NCBI GenBank assembly: GCA_907165275.2
Contig: OU015674.1
Coordinates: forward strand, 2,598,501 to 2,662,500
DNA: 64,000 nucleotides
Direction: 5' to 3'
Source of the DNA: Zygaena filipendulae
Taxonomy: Eukaryota; Arthropoda; Insecta; Lepidoptera; Zygaenidae
A program made the translations under genes and the position numbers. Below, in pieces: positions 48,461-60,451 of the stretch. A model generated the notes under the pieces. It was not told the DNA's origin. It saw only the letters and a program-made list of their open reading frames with translations, and ran no database searches. The stretch's first letter is position 1. Every line of letters begins with the position of its first letter.

Positions 48461-49954
48461 ATGGCGCCTACTAACCGCATATCGTATAAGAGGCACCAGT
48501 GGTCTGGTGGTCAGCGAAAAATAAAACAAGTAAGAGCAGCCTTGAAGCGTTATGGGAAATCATCGTAAGTATTTATGTATTCTGTACAAAAAAAAAATGT
48601 TGTAGCAGAATAACAGTTGATCATCTTTATTTAATAATTGTGCTTATAATCAAAATAAATACCTAAATACCTACATTTTCAGTAGGGCTGAAGCTTGGCG
48701 TGACAATGGCAAGGGTAGTTCACAACCAGGTTTGTCCAAGGTGTCTGTCACTAACCTGACAGACCAGGAAAACCAATCACTGGTTGAAAATAATATATCT
48801 TGTTCGACTGACACTCAGTAAGTTACTTTATTATAATATTTTTACATACTAAGCATTAGTCTAAACCAGGTAGGTACTAGTTTTAGGTGCAGTCCGGATG
48901 CTGTGGGAAAAATTTTAGAGATCCAGAAAAAAACAACTGATATCTAATAATTCAATTTCAAATAAAATTCTGAATTATAAAACAAGACCTAAAATTAATG
49001 TGAGAAACTGCACCGATGGTTTTGAGCCAGTTTTTATAGTTTGGTTCTTGAGAAGAACAGCAAATTTGAAGTGTGTCTGTGGCATCTGCTTATCTCAAAC
49101 AATACTTGTTGTAAAAAATCCTCTAGTTTGAGTATTAAGTTACATTCTATGTGGTTTAAAAATACTATTTTAATTAATAAAGGTATAGTATACCTTATCT
49201 ACGTATTAATTGATACATGGCATACAATACATTACAATATTTGGTGGTCTGAGGTTCTACCTTTCATGGTCCGCAAACAGACTGTGGTCCGACTGTTGTT
49301 GACCGTCGGTCTAAACCATTTAGTTGAGTGCACAATGCATGATTTGTTTTAGGTAGTGAGAATGGCCATAAGTCTTACCGCCGCACTCAGAGTCGACTTT
49401 AATGATTACCTAGTTAAGTATAGATTTTTAAAACAAAACTGCCGTAATCAGAGACGTTCAGTAAATTAATGTTAATTGGCATTTAATAAGATGTAACTTA
49501 ATTAGTGAAACGCCAATTAACATTAATTTATTAAACTTGTCTGAGAGCGGCAGTTTTGTTTTAAAAATCTATACTTAACTAAGTAATCATTAAAGTCGAC
49601 TCTGAGTGCGGCGGTTAATCATCTTGCCTTACCATCTTATTAACGTGTTACTTACTTGAAATTTTTTCATTGAACTTTGGACCTTGCGTACTGTACGTAA
49701 AGTCGAAATTAACATACTGGAAATAACTGCATGATATATGTAGGTAACCTTATTGTAAGATATATCATAAAGCACAGGGTATTAGTAAATAAAAATACAA
49801 ATATTATTTCTATTTTAGCTTAACAAAAGATGAAAGAAGAAAAGCTTGGTCATCCAGTATACCTTTTGTTAGTAAATGTTATGCATCTGCCAAAGAAAAA
49901 CGACGCCTGCAAGATAGTGCTGCACATTCATATGATTCTTCAACTGCGACTAAG
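48461..49954 (+). CDS. Unrecognised three-exon gene (125 codons seen, 3' end not found)
   Basis: Exons: 48453-48564 (acceptor TTTTAG, ATG 48461), 48683-48817, 49819-49954; junction phases 2, 2 and an open phase-0 donor (ACTAAG|GTAATG). The product begins MAPTNRISYKRHQWSGGQRK, is basic at the start (KQVRAALKRYGKSS), Ser/Thr/Asn-rich in the middle and basic again (DERRKAWSSSIPF, AKEKRRLQDSA). No domain recognised. A 237-bp MITE lies in intron 2. The ATG is preceded by an acceptor, so a 5' UTR exon should exist upstream. It could be an independent gene or, because it ends in phase 0, an upstream part of something else. Confidence 0.55.
49378..49614. mobile_element. Harbinger-like palindromic MITE, TTA TSD
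   Basis: Near-identical to 5435-5672: the arms CCGCCGCACTCAGAGTCGAC and GTCGACTCTGAGTGCGGCGG. TTA duplicated at 49375-49377 and 49615-49617. It lies in intron 2 of the unrecognised gene. Confidence 0.85.
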
Positions 49955-50049
49955 GTAATGAAAAATATTTTAGTATTTTACTGTCAAAAAGTAGTTACTT
50001 AGGTACCTACGTACAATAGGCAATTTCACTATGTACTTTTTTTTAAATT

Positions 50050-50335
50050 CTATTTAGTCCGTCAGTTAGATAATAAAAAAATAATGGACACGTATTTTTT
50101 GCTTTTTCAAATTAATGAAAATATACCTGGATAAACCGCATTAAAGTTTGGAAGTGGGGGCTTGTAACGTCATACGCAGCTAAAAATTTGTGCTTGCTTG
50201 TGACGTCACGCGACATTTTGACTCAACGTATCTCCGTTATTTTTTGCTTACCTGAAAAAAGAAAAAATACGTGTCTAATATTTTTTATGAATCTACACGA
50301 CGACGGGCTGAAAATAAAAAAATAATCAAATACAC
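50050..50335. mobile_element. MITE (GGGCATGTTGACTA family), partial copy 3
   Basis: Contains TTAGTCCGTCAGTTAGATAA, a GTGACGTCACGCGACATTTT relative and CGACGGGCTGAAAATAAAAA, but lacks intact termini. Confidence 0.6.
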
Positions 50336-50385
50336 TTATTTAAGACTGCAGTTGCAAAAGGGGATGTTCGCGACGAAATAAAAGA

Positions 50386-50765
50386 AACTGACCAAGTACG
50401 AGTCTGACTCGCGCACCAAAGGTTTCGTACCTACTACGTGTAGATATATTAAAAAAAAATGTTTTGAAAACCTAAAGGTTTTCAAATTTTTAACTTGTGC
50501 TATAAGACTTTGTTCCTTGCCCATTCCAGGTTAACGGAAACTGGGAAGTACCTTACGTAGGTTTGGATTTGCTTGCGAGTGTCAAAATATGCGGCATTTT
50601 ATTGCGTTGACTTGGAAGGGAATCTAAGGGATTTCAGACTAATTAATGCTACTTTCGTATTGATTCCTCCAAGCATTCATGTAAAAAAGAGTTTTGACAA
50701 ACAGACTAGACACAGTGATCCTATAATAATAAGGGTTACTTTTTGTTTTTGAGATACGGAACGCA
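50386..50765 (+). repeat. Diverged GGCCAAGTGCGAGTC-type repeat
   Basis: Starts ACTGACCAAGTACGAGTCTG ACTCGCGCACC and ends near ACAGTGATCCTATAATAATA and GAGATACGGAAC. Non-coding. Confidence 0.5.
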
Positions 50766-50813
50766 AAAAAACGCAAATATTAATATTTTTATTAACAATT
50801 AAATTTATTAACA

Positions 50814-50975
50814 ACTAGCTGTTCCTTGCGGTTTTACCGGTGTTAATTTCGGAGTTCCCGCGGGAATTCCGAGTCACAATATAGCCTACGTAACTCAGGT
50901 ATTTTAACGGTGAATTAATTTTTGTAATCGGTTCTGTAGTTTTTGAGTTAAATCCTAAGAAACAAACAATAGAAT
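50814..50975 (+). repeat. CTAGCTGTTCCCCGCGG-family repeat
   Basis: Head CTAGCTGTTCCTTGCGG and the CAATATAGCCTACG segment shared with 10390-10591. Confidence 0.75.
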
Positions 50976-52479
50976 CTTAACAAAAAATTAAAACCAACTT
51001 CATAACACACAAAAATGCACTACTCTAAAAAGTTAAAAATAACCTATGTATGTATGACTGATCGTTTCGAAGTCGGTGCCAAGCCAAATAGGTAATAGGG
51101 AGATAGATCCCACCACATTGCAGACACGAGCGGACTTGGCACCGACTTCAAACCGGTATCGGTAGATGAAACCGGCAGGATATAACGAGTGGCACACGGC
51201 GGTTACATATACAACTTCCCACAGAGTTGTTATGAGAGTTGAACCGGTAAGAGTTGCCGGCTTGCCGCTAAAAGTTACGGTAAACTCGGTAAAGTATCGA
51301 AATGCATCTCGCCAATGCATAATTTAAGAAGATGAAAAAAACATCTGGATTGCCATGTATGGACTATGGAGAAGTAAGGAGGACCATCTCAGTGTATTAA
51401 AAAGTGTCCGTTGAAAGGGAGCAAATTAAGGTGGCGCCATAGCAGCAAGTGGAAGAATTTTAAAAACAGCGCCACAAACTATTAGAGTAGGATAATAAAT
51501 TAAAAAAGGAAAGAAGAATTTCCGGTTTGTTACAGCGCATTTTTTATTAATTTTTTCCACTTTACTCAACTAACCTTTACTCTGTTTATAACTGCTAAGT
51601 TCATATCATATCCACTTCCTACACTAGCGCCATTTCGGTGAGTGTTCGAACAATAATTTGCTGTTTACTGCTGGACACTTTTTCAGCTAATCCCCCATAC
51701 GAGACGATTCTCCTGAATTCTACCCTCCATATATTACCCGTTTGCCAGTACTAAGTTGACACTGCCTGTCTACAACTCAGACCAAATAAAAACTAAAGAC
51801 GGAACGTCTCGAACAAAGAAGTGAAGCCGCGTAATATCCGTTAAAGAATATCAACCAGCGATCTGCGTTAACTTTTGCATTCATTTAACTACCTACCTAT
51901 CTAATTTTAGCAACTAGCGATTTTAGTTTTGTTATAATTATTGCAGTTACAGCATGGAATTAATAGGTACTTCGTACAACTGGAAAGCTTATTTCAATCA
52001 TTTTGACATATTAAAATAAACCTTACTAATATGTCAATAAAGTATTTTTTTAATTAACCAATATCTCCTTATAGAAGTGAGCCTGAGCGAAAAATCTTTT
52101 CTTGGTGTCCCTTTCGCACTGTTGCCATGTGAAATATATGTATAATAGTACAATGGTAGTAAATTCATAAAAGCTTTTTTCGCAAAAAACAATAAATTTA
52201 AAATTTATTTATTATAAAATACGACGTTTGTAAATAATTCGAAAGTATACTTTCAATAAATGCAATAGCATGTAGGGCCAGGTTTTATATTTCACGCATT
52301 TCACGACATTTCAATATTATGGGAAAGTTTTATTACTTTTCTGTGAGGCAACACTAGGAACAATGCTGGTAGCATCCGGCAGCGGCACTACAAAAACAAT
52401 ATGGCGTCTACTTTGTTGCAACTTGCAACTATATGTGTTTTTAATGCTTTCTTAGTTGAAAAAGTGCTTTTGATTGTGG

Positions 52480-54423
52480 GGGGCCATCCGAAAGGGGAGA
52501 AAATGAAAAAAAAAATTTACTCCAGCGCGTCAGATATTCAAAGGGGATGTTAAGTGAACCCTAAAAATGCTCCCCTTCGAAAATCTGCCGATTTGGAGGT
52601 GACGCAAGGTAGTAGCGAATTTTTGAAAATGCAAAAAAAAATCTCAATTTTGAAATACTCGAGCGTGTCAGATTATTTTACAGAAGGTTCAGCTTGCAGT
52701 CCAAGTTGTGTTGGCTTCAAATCTGACAATAATTTTGAGGGATATTATTAATCTGACTGCTAGAAACAAAAATTATGATTAATTTTTAATTTTTTTTTTT
52801 ATTTCTGACGTAAGTTTAATAACTTTATGAGCTATTTCTTGTTCACAAAAAACACACTTTATATTTCTATGAAATATGTAAAACCTCACAAAATATTATT
52901 TACAAAACTAACTTTAAAGCACAAACAAGCCAATGCGTCTTACATATAGTAACGTGAACGCGTTGTTTTGTGATGAGCTGTAAAGTATCACGGAATATTG
53001 TATTATATTTCTATGAAATATGTAAAAGCTCACAAGATATTATTCACAAAACTAACTTTAAAGCATAAACAAGCCAGAGCATCTTACATGAACGCGTTGT
53101 TTTGTGATGAGCAGGTGTGCGTTCCGTGGATTCGCACGAATGCACTCGAACGCGCTCAAGCGCGCTCTGAACCCGTTCTGTGGCTTGGTGAAATTTTACT
53201 CTGACAGCTGTCAGAGCGTAGTTTCACCCGTTCCGTGGCTCAGAGTTCAGCAACCAAACAACCATCTCCGAAGCAGGTTAATTTTCACTCTGACAGCTAT
53301 GTATTGTTTAAGAAGTGTCAAAGTTTGCGCCAAAAACCGGATTCGTTGAAAAAGAAATTAATCGGAGTTCTTACGAACAAAGGGGAGGTGTCTTAGTCAC
53401 AAAAAGTTTATAATTGGATCTAAAACAGTCTTATTTGCGATGTGAGTTGAGAGAAAACAAATGGCGCCTGAAATTTCAAATATTTTGAGGTTATAAAAAC
53501 AACTCGATCGTTCTGTGGCTTGGTTGCAACTCAAACGAGTGAAATTTTAACCGAACAACGCACCCAAACCCACGGAACGCACACCTGTAAAGTAAAATGG
53601 CGTCATGGCGATGGACAGCAGCGTGGGAATATGGTGTGAGAGAGTCAGAGATACACAAAAAGTGAAAGGGAGAGAGAGGCGCAGAGCGGAGTAATACACC
53701 TACCTTTACCACTACTTTTTTGAAGTCGGTTAAAAATTACATTAAAGTGAAAGGTTATAGGTTAACCTATAGTTTGATGTAATACTTACCTTAACTTATT
53801 TTAATATGTATTTTAACCGACCAAAAAAAAGTTATAATTGGACACGTTTAGCGCCGTGATATACTGTGATGACGTTATGGCGACGGAAAGTAGTGTGAGG
53901 ACGGTGCGAGAGAGTGAGAAGTGAGAGATAGAGAAAAAGTAAAAGGGAAAGAAAGACAGAGATATAAATAGGTAAATGTTTCACTGCAGCTGCTCGTTCT
54001 AAACTTTAAAGACGATTTTTGTTTCTTCGGCTTATGAAAATCGGCAGATTATATTTTACCCGCTATCCTTGAGTTATTTACTTCAAAATAAAAAAAAATC
54101 AACCGCGCTCGAGAATGTCGAGGTTGCGTTTTTTTTTGCAAGTTTTTGATCCTTTAACTCCCTTACGTCACGTTCAAATCGTCAGATTATTCATATACAC
54201 ACTTCTCATCATGTAATTAACCCACCATATCTTAATCTGACGCGCTCGAGTATTTAGAGTTATCGATTTTTTTTTACTAATCTGATCGGTTATTCTAGAC
54301 GCACCCACCAGTATAGAGGGCCTATATTTGGTGGAGGTACTCAACATGGTGCAGGGGGGTACCCCTTATGTTCATCTGACGCGCTTTAGCTAATCCACAA
54401 ATCCCCTCTTGGCGGTCCGTACT
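52480..54423 (-). mobile_element. CTCGAGCGCGTCAGA-rich element, copy 2 (inverted)
   Basis: The reverse complement matches copy 1 from its TTCCGGATGGCC zone to its TAGTACGGACC end. Two changes distinguish it. About 120 bp is internally duplicated (around 52860-52975 and 53010-53112), and a TIR element (53113-53586) is inserted in the second duplicate. The 52554-52751 frame differs from its copy-1 partner at about five of 65 residues. Confidence 0.6.
53113..53586. mobile_element. TIR element (AGGTGTGCGTTCCGTGG), apparently without TSD
   Basis: Left AGGTGTGCGTTCCGTGG, right CCACGGAACGCACACCT. The empty site is preserved in the neighbouring duplicate (GATGAGCTGTAAAGTA at about 52972). Comparing the two shows no duplicated target bases beyond one ambiguous T. 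A related fragment lies at 59590-59755. Non-coding. Confidence 0.65.
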
Positions 54424-55134
54424 ATATTGTTCTCGTTAATGTTGGTACCCATGAGTTATGAAGTATTTTGACATTTAAATTTTCGCTGTGTTGGTATTGC
54501 TGGGTCTGCTAAATGGATTCCAAAATCCAAAACCAAGTAAGGACGTCCCGTCGCTTAAAACCTCAGAAGTTATTCTTCTGAGCTTAAAACGTAGTGATTA
54601 CCTTCTCTCTGGTTGCGTTAGACTGGTATGAGTGCCTAGTGCTTTTAAGCTCAGACCAGGCCCGCGACACTCCCTTGGACCAAAAGTTAACTATGGATTT
54701 ATGCACGAACTTTTTTACCAACATTGGAATACTTAACCAAATTTCTATGGCCGCGTCATACATTGCATTGGTATGGTTGGCACAAAATGCTTTCATAGAT
54801 CGGATCAGCGATTAGTATGGAAGTGCCTACTCTTAAAACGTATGTTCTCTTATTCGTCTGTGGTGATAGGGTAGGTTTGTTCTGTGGTGGTGATTACCAC
54901 ACCTGGCAATGTTCAAGGAAAAAATTTCAACCTTAGTGAATGACAGCGCTACTTTTGAACATGACGTTTTGTCCCTTCTCCCGCTTCGTTTCCCCCGCTT
55001 TCACCCTTGATTTTGACGTACATTTTTTATTTTTTTATTTACCTCTTTCGGAAAAGGCAAAGAAAACTAAGTCACATTTATCTTTCATTGAAAGTTTTTT
55101 TTAATTGAAATCCACTCCCGGCCTGCGGCCATTG

Positions 55135-56250
55135 TTTAACCGACTTCCAAAAAGGAGGAGGTTCTATGTTCAATTGTATGTATGGTTTTTTTTATGTATG
55201 TTCACCGATTACTCGAAGACGGTTAGACCAATTTGGAAAATTCTTTTTTTGTTTGAAAGGGTATACTCCCAAGTAGGTTCCATTGCCACTAAGTTGGGAT
55301 CTGATGGGATCTTGGAGAAATCGAGGGATCTCTTCAAAAATTATAGGCTCACCTATAGCGATTTCGGTATTTTTTATAGTAAATCGTTCATATACTTTTG
55401 GAAAGCAAAATTTGAAGAAGTGGATCTGATGATGAAGACCACAGATGGTCATCGGAACTACTCAACAATAATACGTATTTCACGGGTTCCGATTGGAGCG
55501 ATTTCGAAAATTGTTTTTTTGTTTGAAAGGGGATACTCCCAAATTGATCCCATTGTCACCAAGTCGAGATCTGATGATGGGATCTTGGAGTAATCGAGGG
55601 AACTTTTCATAAATTATAGGTAAACCTATAGCAATTTTTGTATTTTTTATAGTAAATCGTTTATTTGCTTTCGGAAAGCAAAATTTGAAGAAGTGGGACT
55701 GATGATAAAGACCACAGATGGTCATTGGAACTACTCAATAATAGGTATTTCACGGGTTCCGAATCGTTAACTTTAATATGTTTTCTAAACAATTTATGCT
55801 CGTCACAATGTACATGGTGAAGAGGAACTGATGGTGATGTACTAGGAGAACTCCTCAGCAATTAACGTCACTGCGTCGGGAAAAGCAAAATTTTGTAAAA
55901 GGTGATGAGCAGTTTACATTAGGCTATTGTAACTTAGAGAAATTACGAACCAAGTCACTTAAAAGCGAGAAATAAAAAAAAAATTACAAAAATATTAAAA
56001 CCGACTTCCAAAAACACAAAACTAAAAAGCTAAAAATAACAAAATACCGATTTAATTCAAAAGACAAAAAAATACGTAAGATTATTATTGTTTTGTGCTA
56101 CCACTGATCGGTTTGAATTTGGCGACAAGCCCGCTGTAATCTTACGTGTGTTTTTGTCTTTTGGATTAAATCGGTATTTTGTTATTTTTAGCTTTTTATT
56201 TTTAGCTTTTTAGTTTTGTGTTTTTGGAAGTCGGTTTTAATTTTTTTGTT
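55135..56250 (+). repeat. Composite GACTTCCAAAAAGGAGGAGG repeat, plus orientation
   Basis: Starts AACCGACTTCCAAAAAGGAG, has an internal duplication (about 55240-55480 and 55500-55745, each with TTTGAAAGGG-ATACTCCCAA and GAAGACCACAGATGGTCAT), passes ACATGGTGAAGAGGAACTGA, and ends in the TTGGAAGTCGGTTTTAATTT foldback. ORFs of 60-160 codons here follow the repeat and resemble no protein. Confidence 0.65.
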
Positions 56251-56466
56251 AAAATTTTTTCTTTATGGCATCCGTCAGTCAGTCGCTCAAGTCTCGCTCT
56301 CGCAATACCTTGCCTAGGTCTTTTGCACAGATTACTTTTTAAGTCTTTTGTTTTTATGGAAACTGCTCGCGTCGATTACTTAACGCCTCTTAAATCCAGA
56401 TAAATAGTATTTTCGGTGTTTCTATTATGGTAAAGTGCTTGCGTCGATTTAGTTCCGCCACTTTGC

Positions 56467-56716
56467 ATGCACAAATTCGGTGAATTTGGTATTTTTAGAA
56501 GTTGTGTGCCCACGTGCACCAGTTTACGAAAGGACGTTAAATTTCACCGGTTTTCTCGTAATGAAGAAAAAAAAACACATCGGTTCAAGTTTATCAATTC
56601 TCAGGGCATTATGAACTGTGATGTCAGTAAACTATCCAGTAAACTTGGCGTTTATCCAAGTTTGTTCACTCCCACAGAGATTTCTTTAGGGACCCTAACA
56701 AACTCCTTAGAATCAG
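56467..56716 (+). pseudogene. Degraded THAP-like segment
   Basis: RSCVPTCTSLRKDVKFHRFS gives a CxxxC pair and FHRF as in THAP N-termini. Later, GVYPSLFTPTE resembles the closing P-x-(L/I)-F block. The expected Trp and the second Cys/His pair are missing, so the centre is deleted or altered. A donor-like GTATCT follows. An earlier ATGGTAAAGTGCTTGCG (about 56429) would be a natural THAP start but runs into a stop. Confidence 0.4.
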
Positions 56717-56937
56717 GTATCTATACTTTCGAACTATATTTAATTTTCGTAGTATTTTTCATAGTCAACATTCGTCGCAAGCATTCGAGTGTAACAATTC
56801 AGAAGCTCATAACTAAGCATTGTTTCTCAAAATCGTTGCATTTATTACATTACACACAAAAGGCTCTCGGTGAATGAGCACCTTACATTTATGTCAATAT
56901 TGGCATTCAATTCAAGTGTGTTTGTTTGTAATTTGTA

Positions 56938-57142
56938 CATCCTACTAATATTTGAAATGCGAAAGTGTGAATGTTTGGAATTTTGGATGTTTGTTACTCA
57001 ATCACGCAAAAACCGCTGAACGGATTTATATGAAATTTGGCATGAACGTTGTCAGGGGTACAGAGAAGGACTACTTCTTATACCAGGATTCCTGCGGGAA
57101 CTCCGAAATTACCGCGGGTGAAACCGCGGGGCACAGCTAGTC
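56938..57142 (-). repeat. CTAGCTGTTCCCCGCGG-family repeat, full length, minus strand
   Basis: Runs on the + strand from CTACTAATATTTGAAATGCG to GGTGAAACCGCGGGGCACAG CTAG. Carries the variant block CGCAAAAACCGCTGAACGGA. Confidence 0.8.
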
Positions 57143-57144
57143 TA

Positions 57145-57870
57145 TAATGTAATATATATGTACTTATATGTAGTATAGACCATGTTTGATTGGTTTCTAC
57201 TACATAAGCTTACTGTGGGATTTAGTAGTCTGTGTTGTGAAGCGGATTATTATTATTATTATTATTTTAATAAGAACTCATTCATTCAGTCAAATACTGC
57301 TACTATTTGACTTAAATTCAGTCTTGTGAACTATTATGAAAAAATATTATTTTACTTTGTCAACAGGGAAATTGTTCTTAATTATTTTTTAAATATTACC
57401 ATTACTTTGTTTATACATATATAATTGGTGTAATGTGTTTAATAAAACTTTGAAAGGGACTGATTTAGTACGATTAGAAAAAAGAGAATTACCGCCGATG
57501 CTACAAAATGCTTTAAAAAAAAAGAAAAAATTAAGAAATAAAGGTGCCAAGAAATATTTTTTTATGACAAGTACGATTTATTTTTATTTCTTTATATCCT
57601 TAACAATCCAATTAAAAAAGAGGGAACTATTACCTAATCAGTTCTCCTCTTTTACCATTGCCTTGCGGACATTAAAAAAGGTAAGCATCATACTGAGTTC
57701 ATTTAATTTTTCATTGCCGCGCTGACATTTAAAAAAAAACAAAACATCAGACGAGCTGGACTATTTAAAAAAAATATAGACGTCACGTTCAATTGTAGCA
57801 TAAGGTCCATCACCGATGTTCCTGAGATGACCGTCTGAACAGTATGTTCTCTTATTCGTCTGTGGTGATT
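57145..57870. other. No gene recognised
   Basis: A/T-rich sequence with an (ATT)n microsatellite at about 57246-57270 and a run of Lys-coding A-rich sequence near 57480-57550. The words GATGTTCCTGAGATGACC and GTTCTCTTATTCGTCTGTGG also occur at about 9396 and 54844, marking another dispersed repeat. Confidence 0.4.
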
Positions 57871-57875
57871 ACTTG

Positions 57876-59498
57876 TAGCGATGGGCGATTGTTGAAAAAA
57901 AAACAATCGACTGAATCGATGATTCAGCTACTGAGCATTCGATTGTCGATTTAGTAATTCCCCACCATTATTATTCGAATAACAATCGACGAACTACTAA
58001 CTACTGACTACTAATTTGTAAGTACTAACTGCGATGCGTGCGTGTCGTGTTGCGTCGATTTTTTGAACTACTTATTTAGTCGTATAGTAATAACAATCGA
58101 CGAACTACTAACTACTGAAGAACTGACTAGTGATTACTAAGTTGTAAGTACTAACTGCGGAGCGGTGTGGGCGGTGTTGCGCCGATTGTGCCACTGCGCC
58201 ATCTTTTGTAACTAAATATTAGTATTTAGTAGTTTCTACTTTGTATTTAGTAGTATAGGTGCGCGCCAATTAGTAGATACCTAGTTAAAGGTTTATTGAC
58301 TAACATCAATAATTGCTATCTACTTTTAAGTTTTAATTAGATAACAATTTTGGTTTATTTATAAGAATATCAGTTAAAATTTTAAAATAATTATTTCACA
58401 GAATCACAAAGCATCAAATATAGATCTAACGCCCTCTTGTGGTGCTGGTGTGAGTTTATATCTAAATGCACGAAGCAAGCTAGATAGGCACCTACTTGAA
58501 TAGTTTAGACTTCAGAGTACTGTCTAGATACTATAGGTGGAGTTAGAGTTGTACTGGCAGCATTATGCCGCCATAAAAGACTCTTACCTAAAAAGTAATG
58601 TTGAATACTAACTCCTATTTATGTATTGCATAATGAGCCCTATACTTAACTAGAGTTGGAGATTCATAGTTAAAACAATTAATTTAACTTTTTTTTTCTT
58701 ATAATAATGTTATTTGAAACGAGCTTTATCGTTAAAAGTTACAAAAGAAATCGTATAAAAATTCTAGACATGAAAAGCATAATAATAATGGTCGGACCTC
58801 AACCTTACGACTTTTTAACACAAACACTGAAATATTTAGTGTTTTAATGTTAAAACGTAGTTTTTAAAACGTAATTAAAAAGTGCTTTTAAACAAACTAC
58901 TTTTTAACACAAATACAAAATATTTTCGTATATACTTTGAATAATTACAACTTTTTTACTTATTTTATATTTTACTCTCAAAGAAACTCCTACCGTCGAC
59001 GAACCAATAAACGAATAGTCATTAGATATATACATATTAATTTAGACCACTGAATAATCAGTGCCAACTACTAATCAATAAAGAAGTAATAACTGCAGTC
59101 GCAAGTAGTGGCGCACGAATTTATAAACTGTAGTAACTATTGACAGTAACTATATCAGCGCACGCCAACTATATTTATGTAACTACTTATTTTAGTAGTC
59201 CGTAGACGTACGACTACGAATCAATACTCTTACGAACTACTTAACTACTAAATACTATTTTTTTTACTGACTACTTTTTTTTTACTAACTAGTAGTTAGT
59301 AACTACTGAATTAGTAGTTACTGACTAGTAGTTAGTAACTACTGAATTAGTAGTTACTGACTAGTAATTAGTAACTACTGAATTAGTAGTTGAAGTAGAT
59401 ACTGAACAATCGACTAATATAGATTATTATCGACTTTTATCGACTAAACCGAACAATCGACTAATTCGATAAATTTTAGTAATAATCGCCCATCGCTA
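57876..59498. mobile_element. 1.6-kb TIR element (TAGCGATGGGCGATT)
   Basis: Left TAGCGATGGGCGATTGTT, right AATAATCGCCCATCGCTA. TA at each extreme edge could be a Tc1/mariner-type duplication. The interior is dense in TAGTAGTT/AACTACTA words and has a 36-bp minisatellite (59284-59392, three copies containing TTAGTAACTACTGAATTAGT). No transposase. Confidence 0.65.
59284..59392. repeat. 36-bp minisatellite
   Basis: Three tandem copies around GACTAGTAGTTAGTAACTAC, the last with one TAATTAG variant. Confidence 0.75.
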
Positions 59499-60038
59499 TG
59501 CTCAGTGGCTCAGAAGTCAGACGAAATAAAAAGTCTTTTAAGTGGAAAAAAATTGATAAGTTGATAAATTGAATGTAAGTAATCTTCTTTGCAATGTAAG
59601 TTGAGAGAAAACAAATGGCGCCTGAAATGATAAATATTTTGAGGTCATAAAACAACTATTGTTCCATGGCTTGGTTTCAAGTATGAAATAACTCACTCAC
59701 GAGTTAATATTTAACCGAACAACAGACAACTACACTCAGCCACGGAACGCTTCTTGCACTTATTGTACAGGAATTTGAGTATCTTATGCCGTAAACTAAT
59801 AACATGCGTTTAGTTTCATCCAAATCTGTTCAAAGGTTTATGTTTGATTTACTTAACCTCTAATATCTTAATTTTCACATCAAATATTATTTGCTCAGCG
59901 GATATTACTATGATTTTTATTAGGATAAAGTTAAGATGAGTGTAGGTATAAATGCGAATTTATACACTTAACATTGCCTATTTATGCTACCATCATTTAT
60001 ATAGCCAATTTTCAGAGTCAGGTATGTTTTCATTGCAG

Positions 60039-60451
60039 AGCGACACAACAGAATGGTCAGAAACTATGTGAGAAAAACTGAGACATCTTCATATTTGAAT
60101 CAAAACCTCCACGAAGCTGTAAAATCTGTCAGAAATGGAAAACTTAGCAGTTACACAGCTTCTCAACAGTATAAAATCCCTTCACAGATTATAATTGGCC
60201 GTGTTATGAGTAGACATGGCAAATCAAAAACATTGCCCAGAGAAATAGAAGACCTCCTAGTGAGACATCTGCAAAATATAGAATCACATGGTTTTGGACT
60301 TTCTAAAAAAGAAGTGTTGGAATTAGTGGGAAATTATATTGTAAAGAACAATATTACAACACCTTTTAAAAATGGTATCCCAGGAGACGAGTGGTTCCTG
60401 GGATTTAGGAAAAGGCATAACTTAGCCATCAGAGTTGAACAAAGAAAAAAG
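60039..60451 (+). CDS. Gene B exon 1: pipsqueak/CENP-B-type HTH domain
   Basis: The acceptor TTGCAG ends at 60038; ATG 60053; donor AAG|GTTTAA after 133 codons (phase 0). Residues about 13-52 (SYLNQNLHEAVKSVRNGKLS, then QYKIPSQIIIGRVM) form the pipsqueak-like HTH. Residues about 60-130 (LPREIEDLLVRHLQ ... GIPGDEWFLGFRKRHNLAIR) match the pogo/Tigger second DNA-binding half. Identity with gene A's exon is low although downstream exons are close, so the N-termini diverged or were exchanged. Confidence 0.75.

Noticed and set aside
55105..55593. 162-aa ORF as a gene
   Set aside because: It follows the internally duplicated GACTTCCAAAAAGG repeat, and the inverted copy at 13.2-13.7 kb does not conserve the frame.
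57435..57725. 96-aa Lys-rich ORF
   Set aside because: A-rich low complexity, no homology recognised and no splice context.
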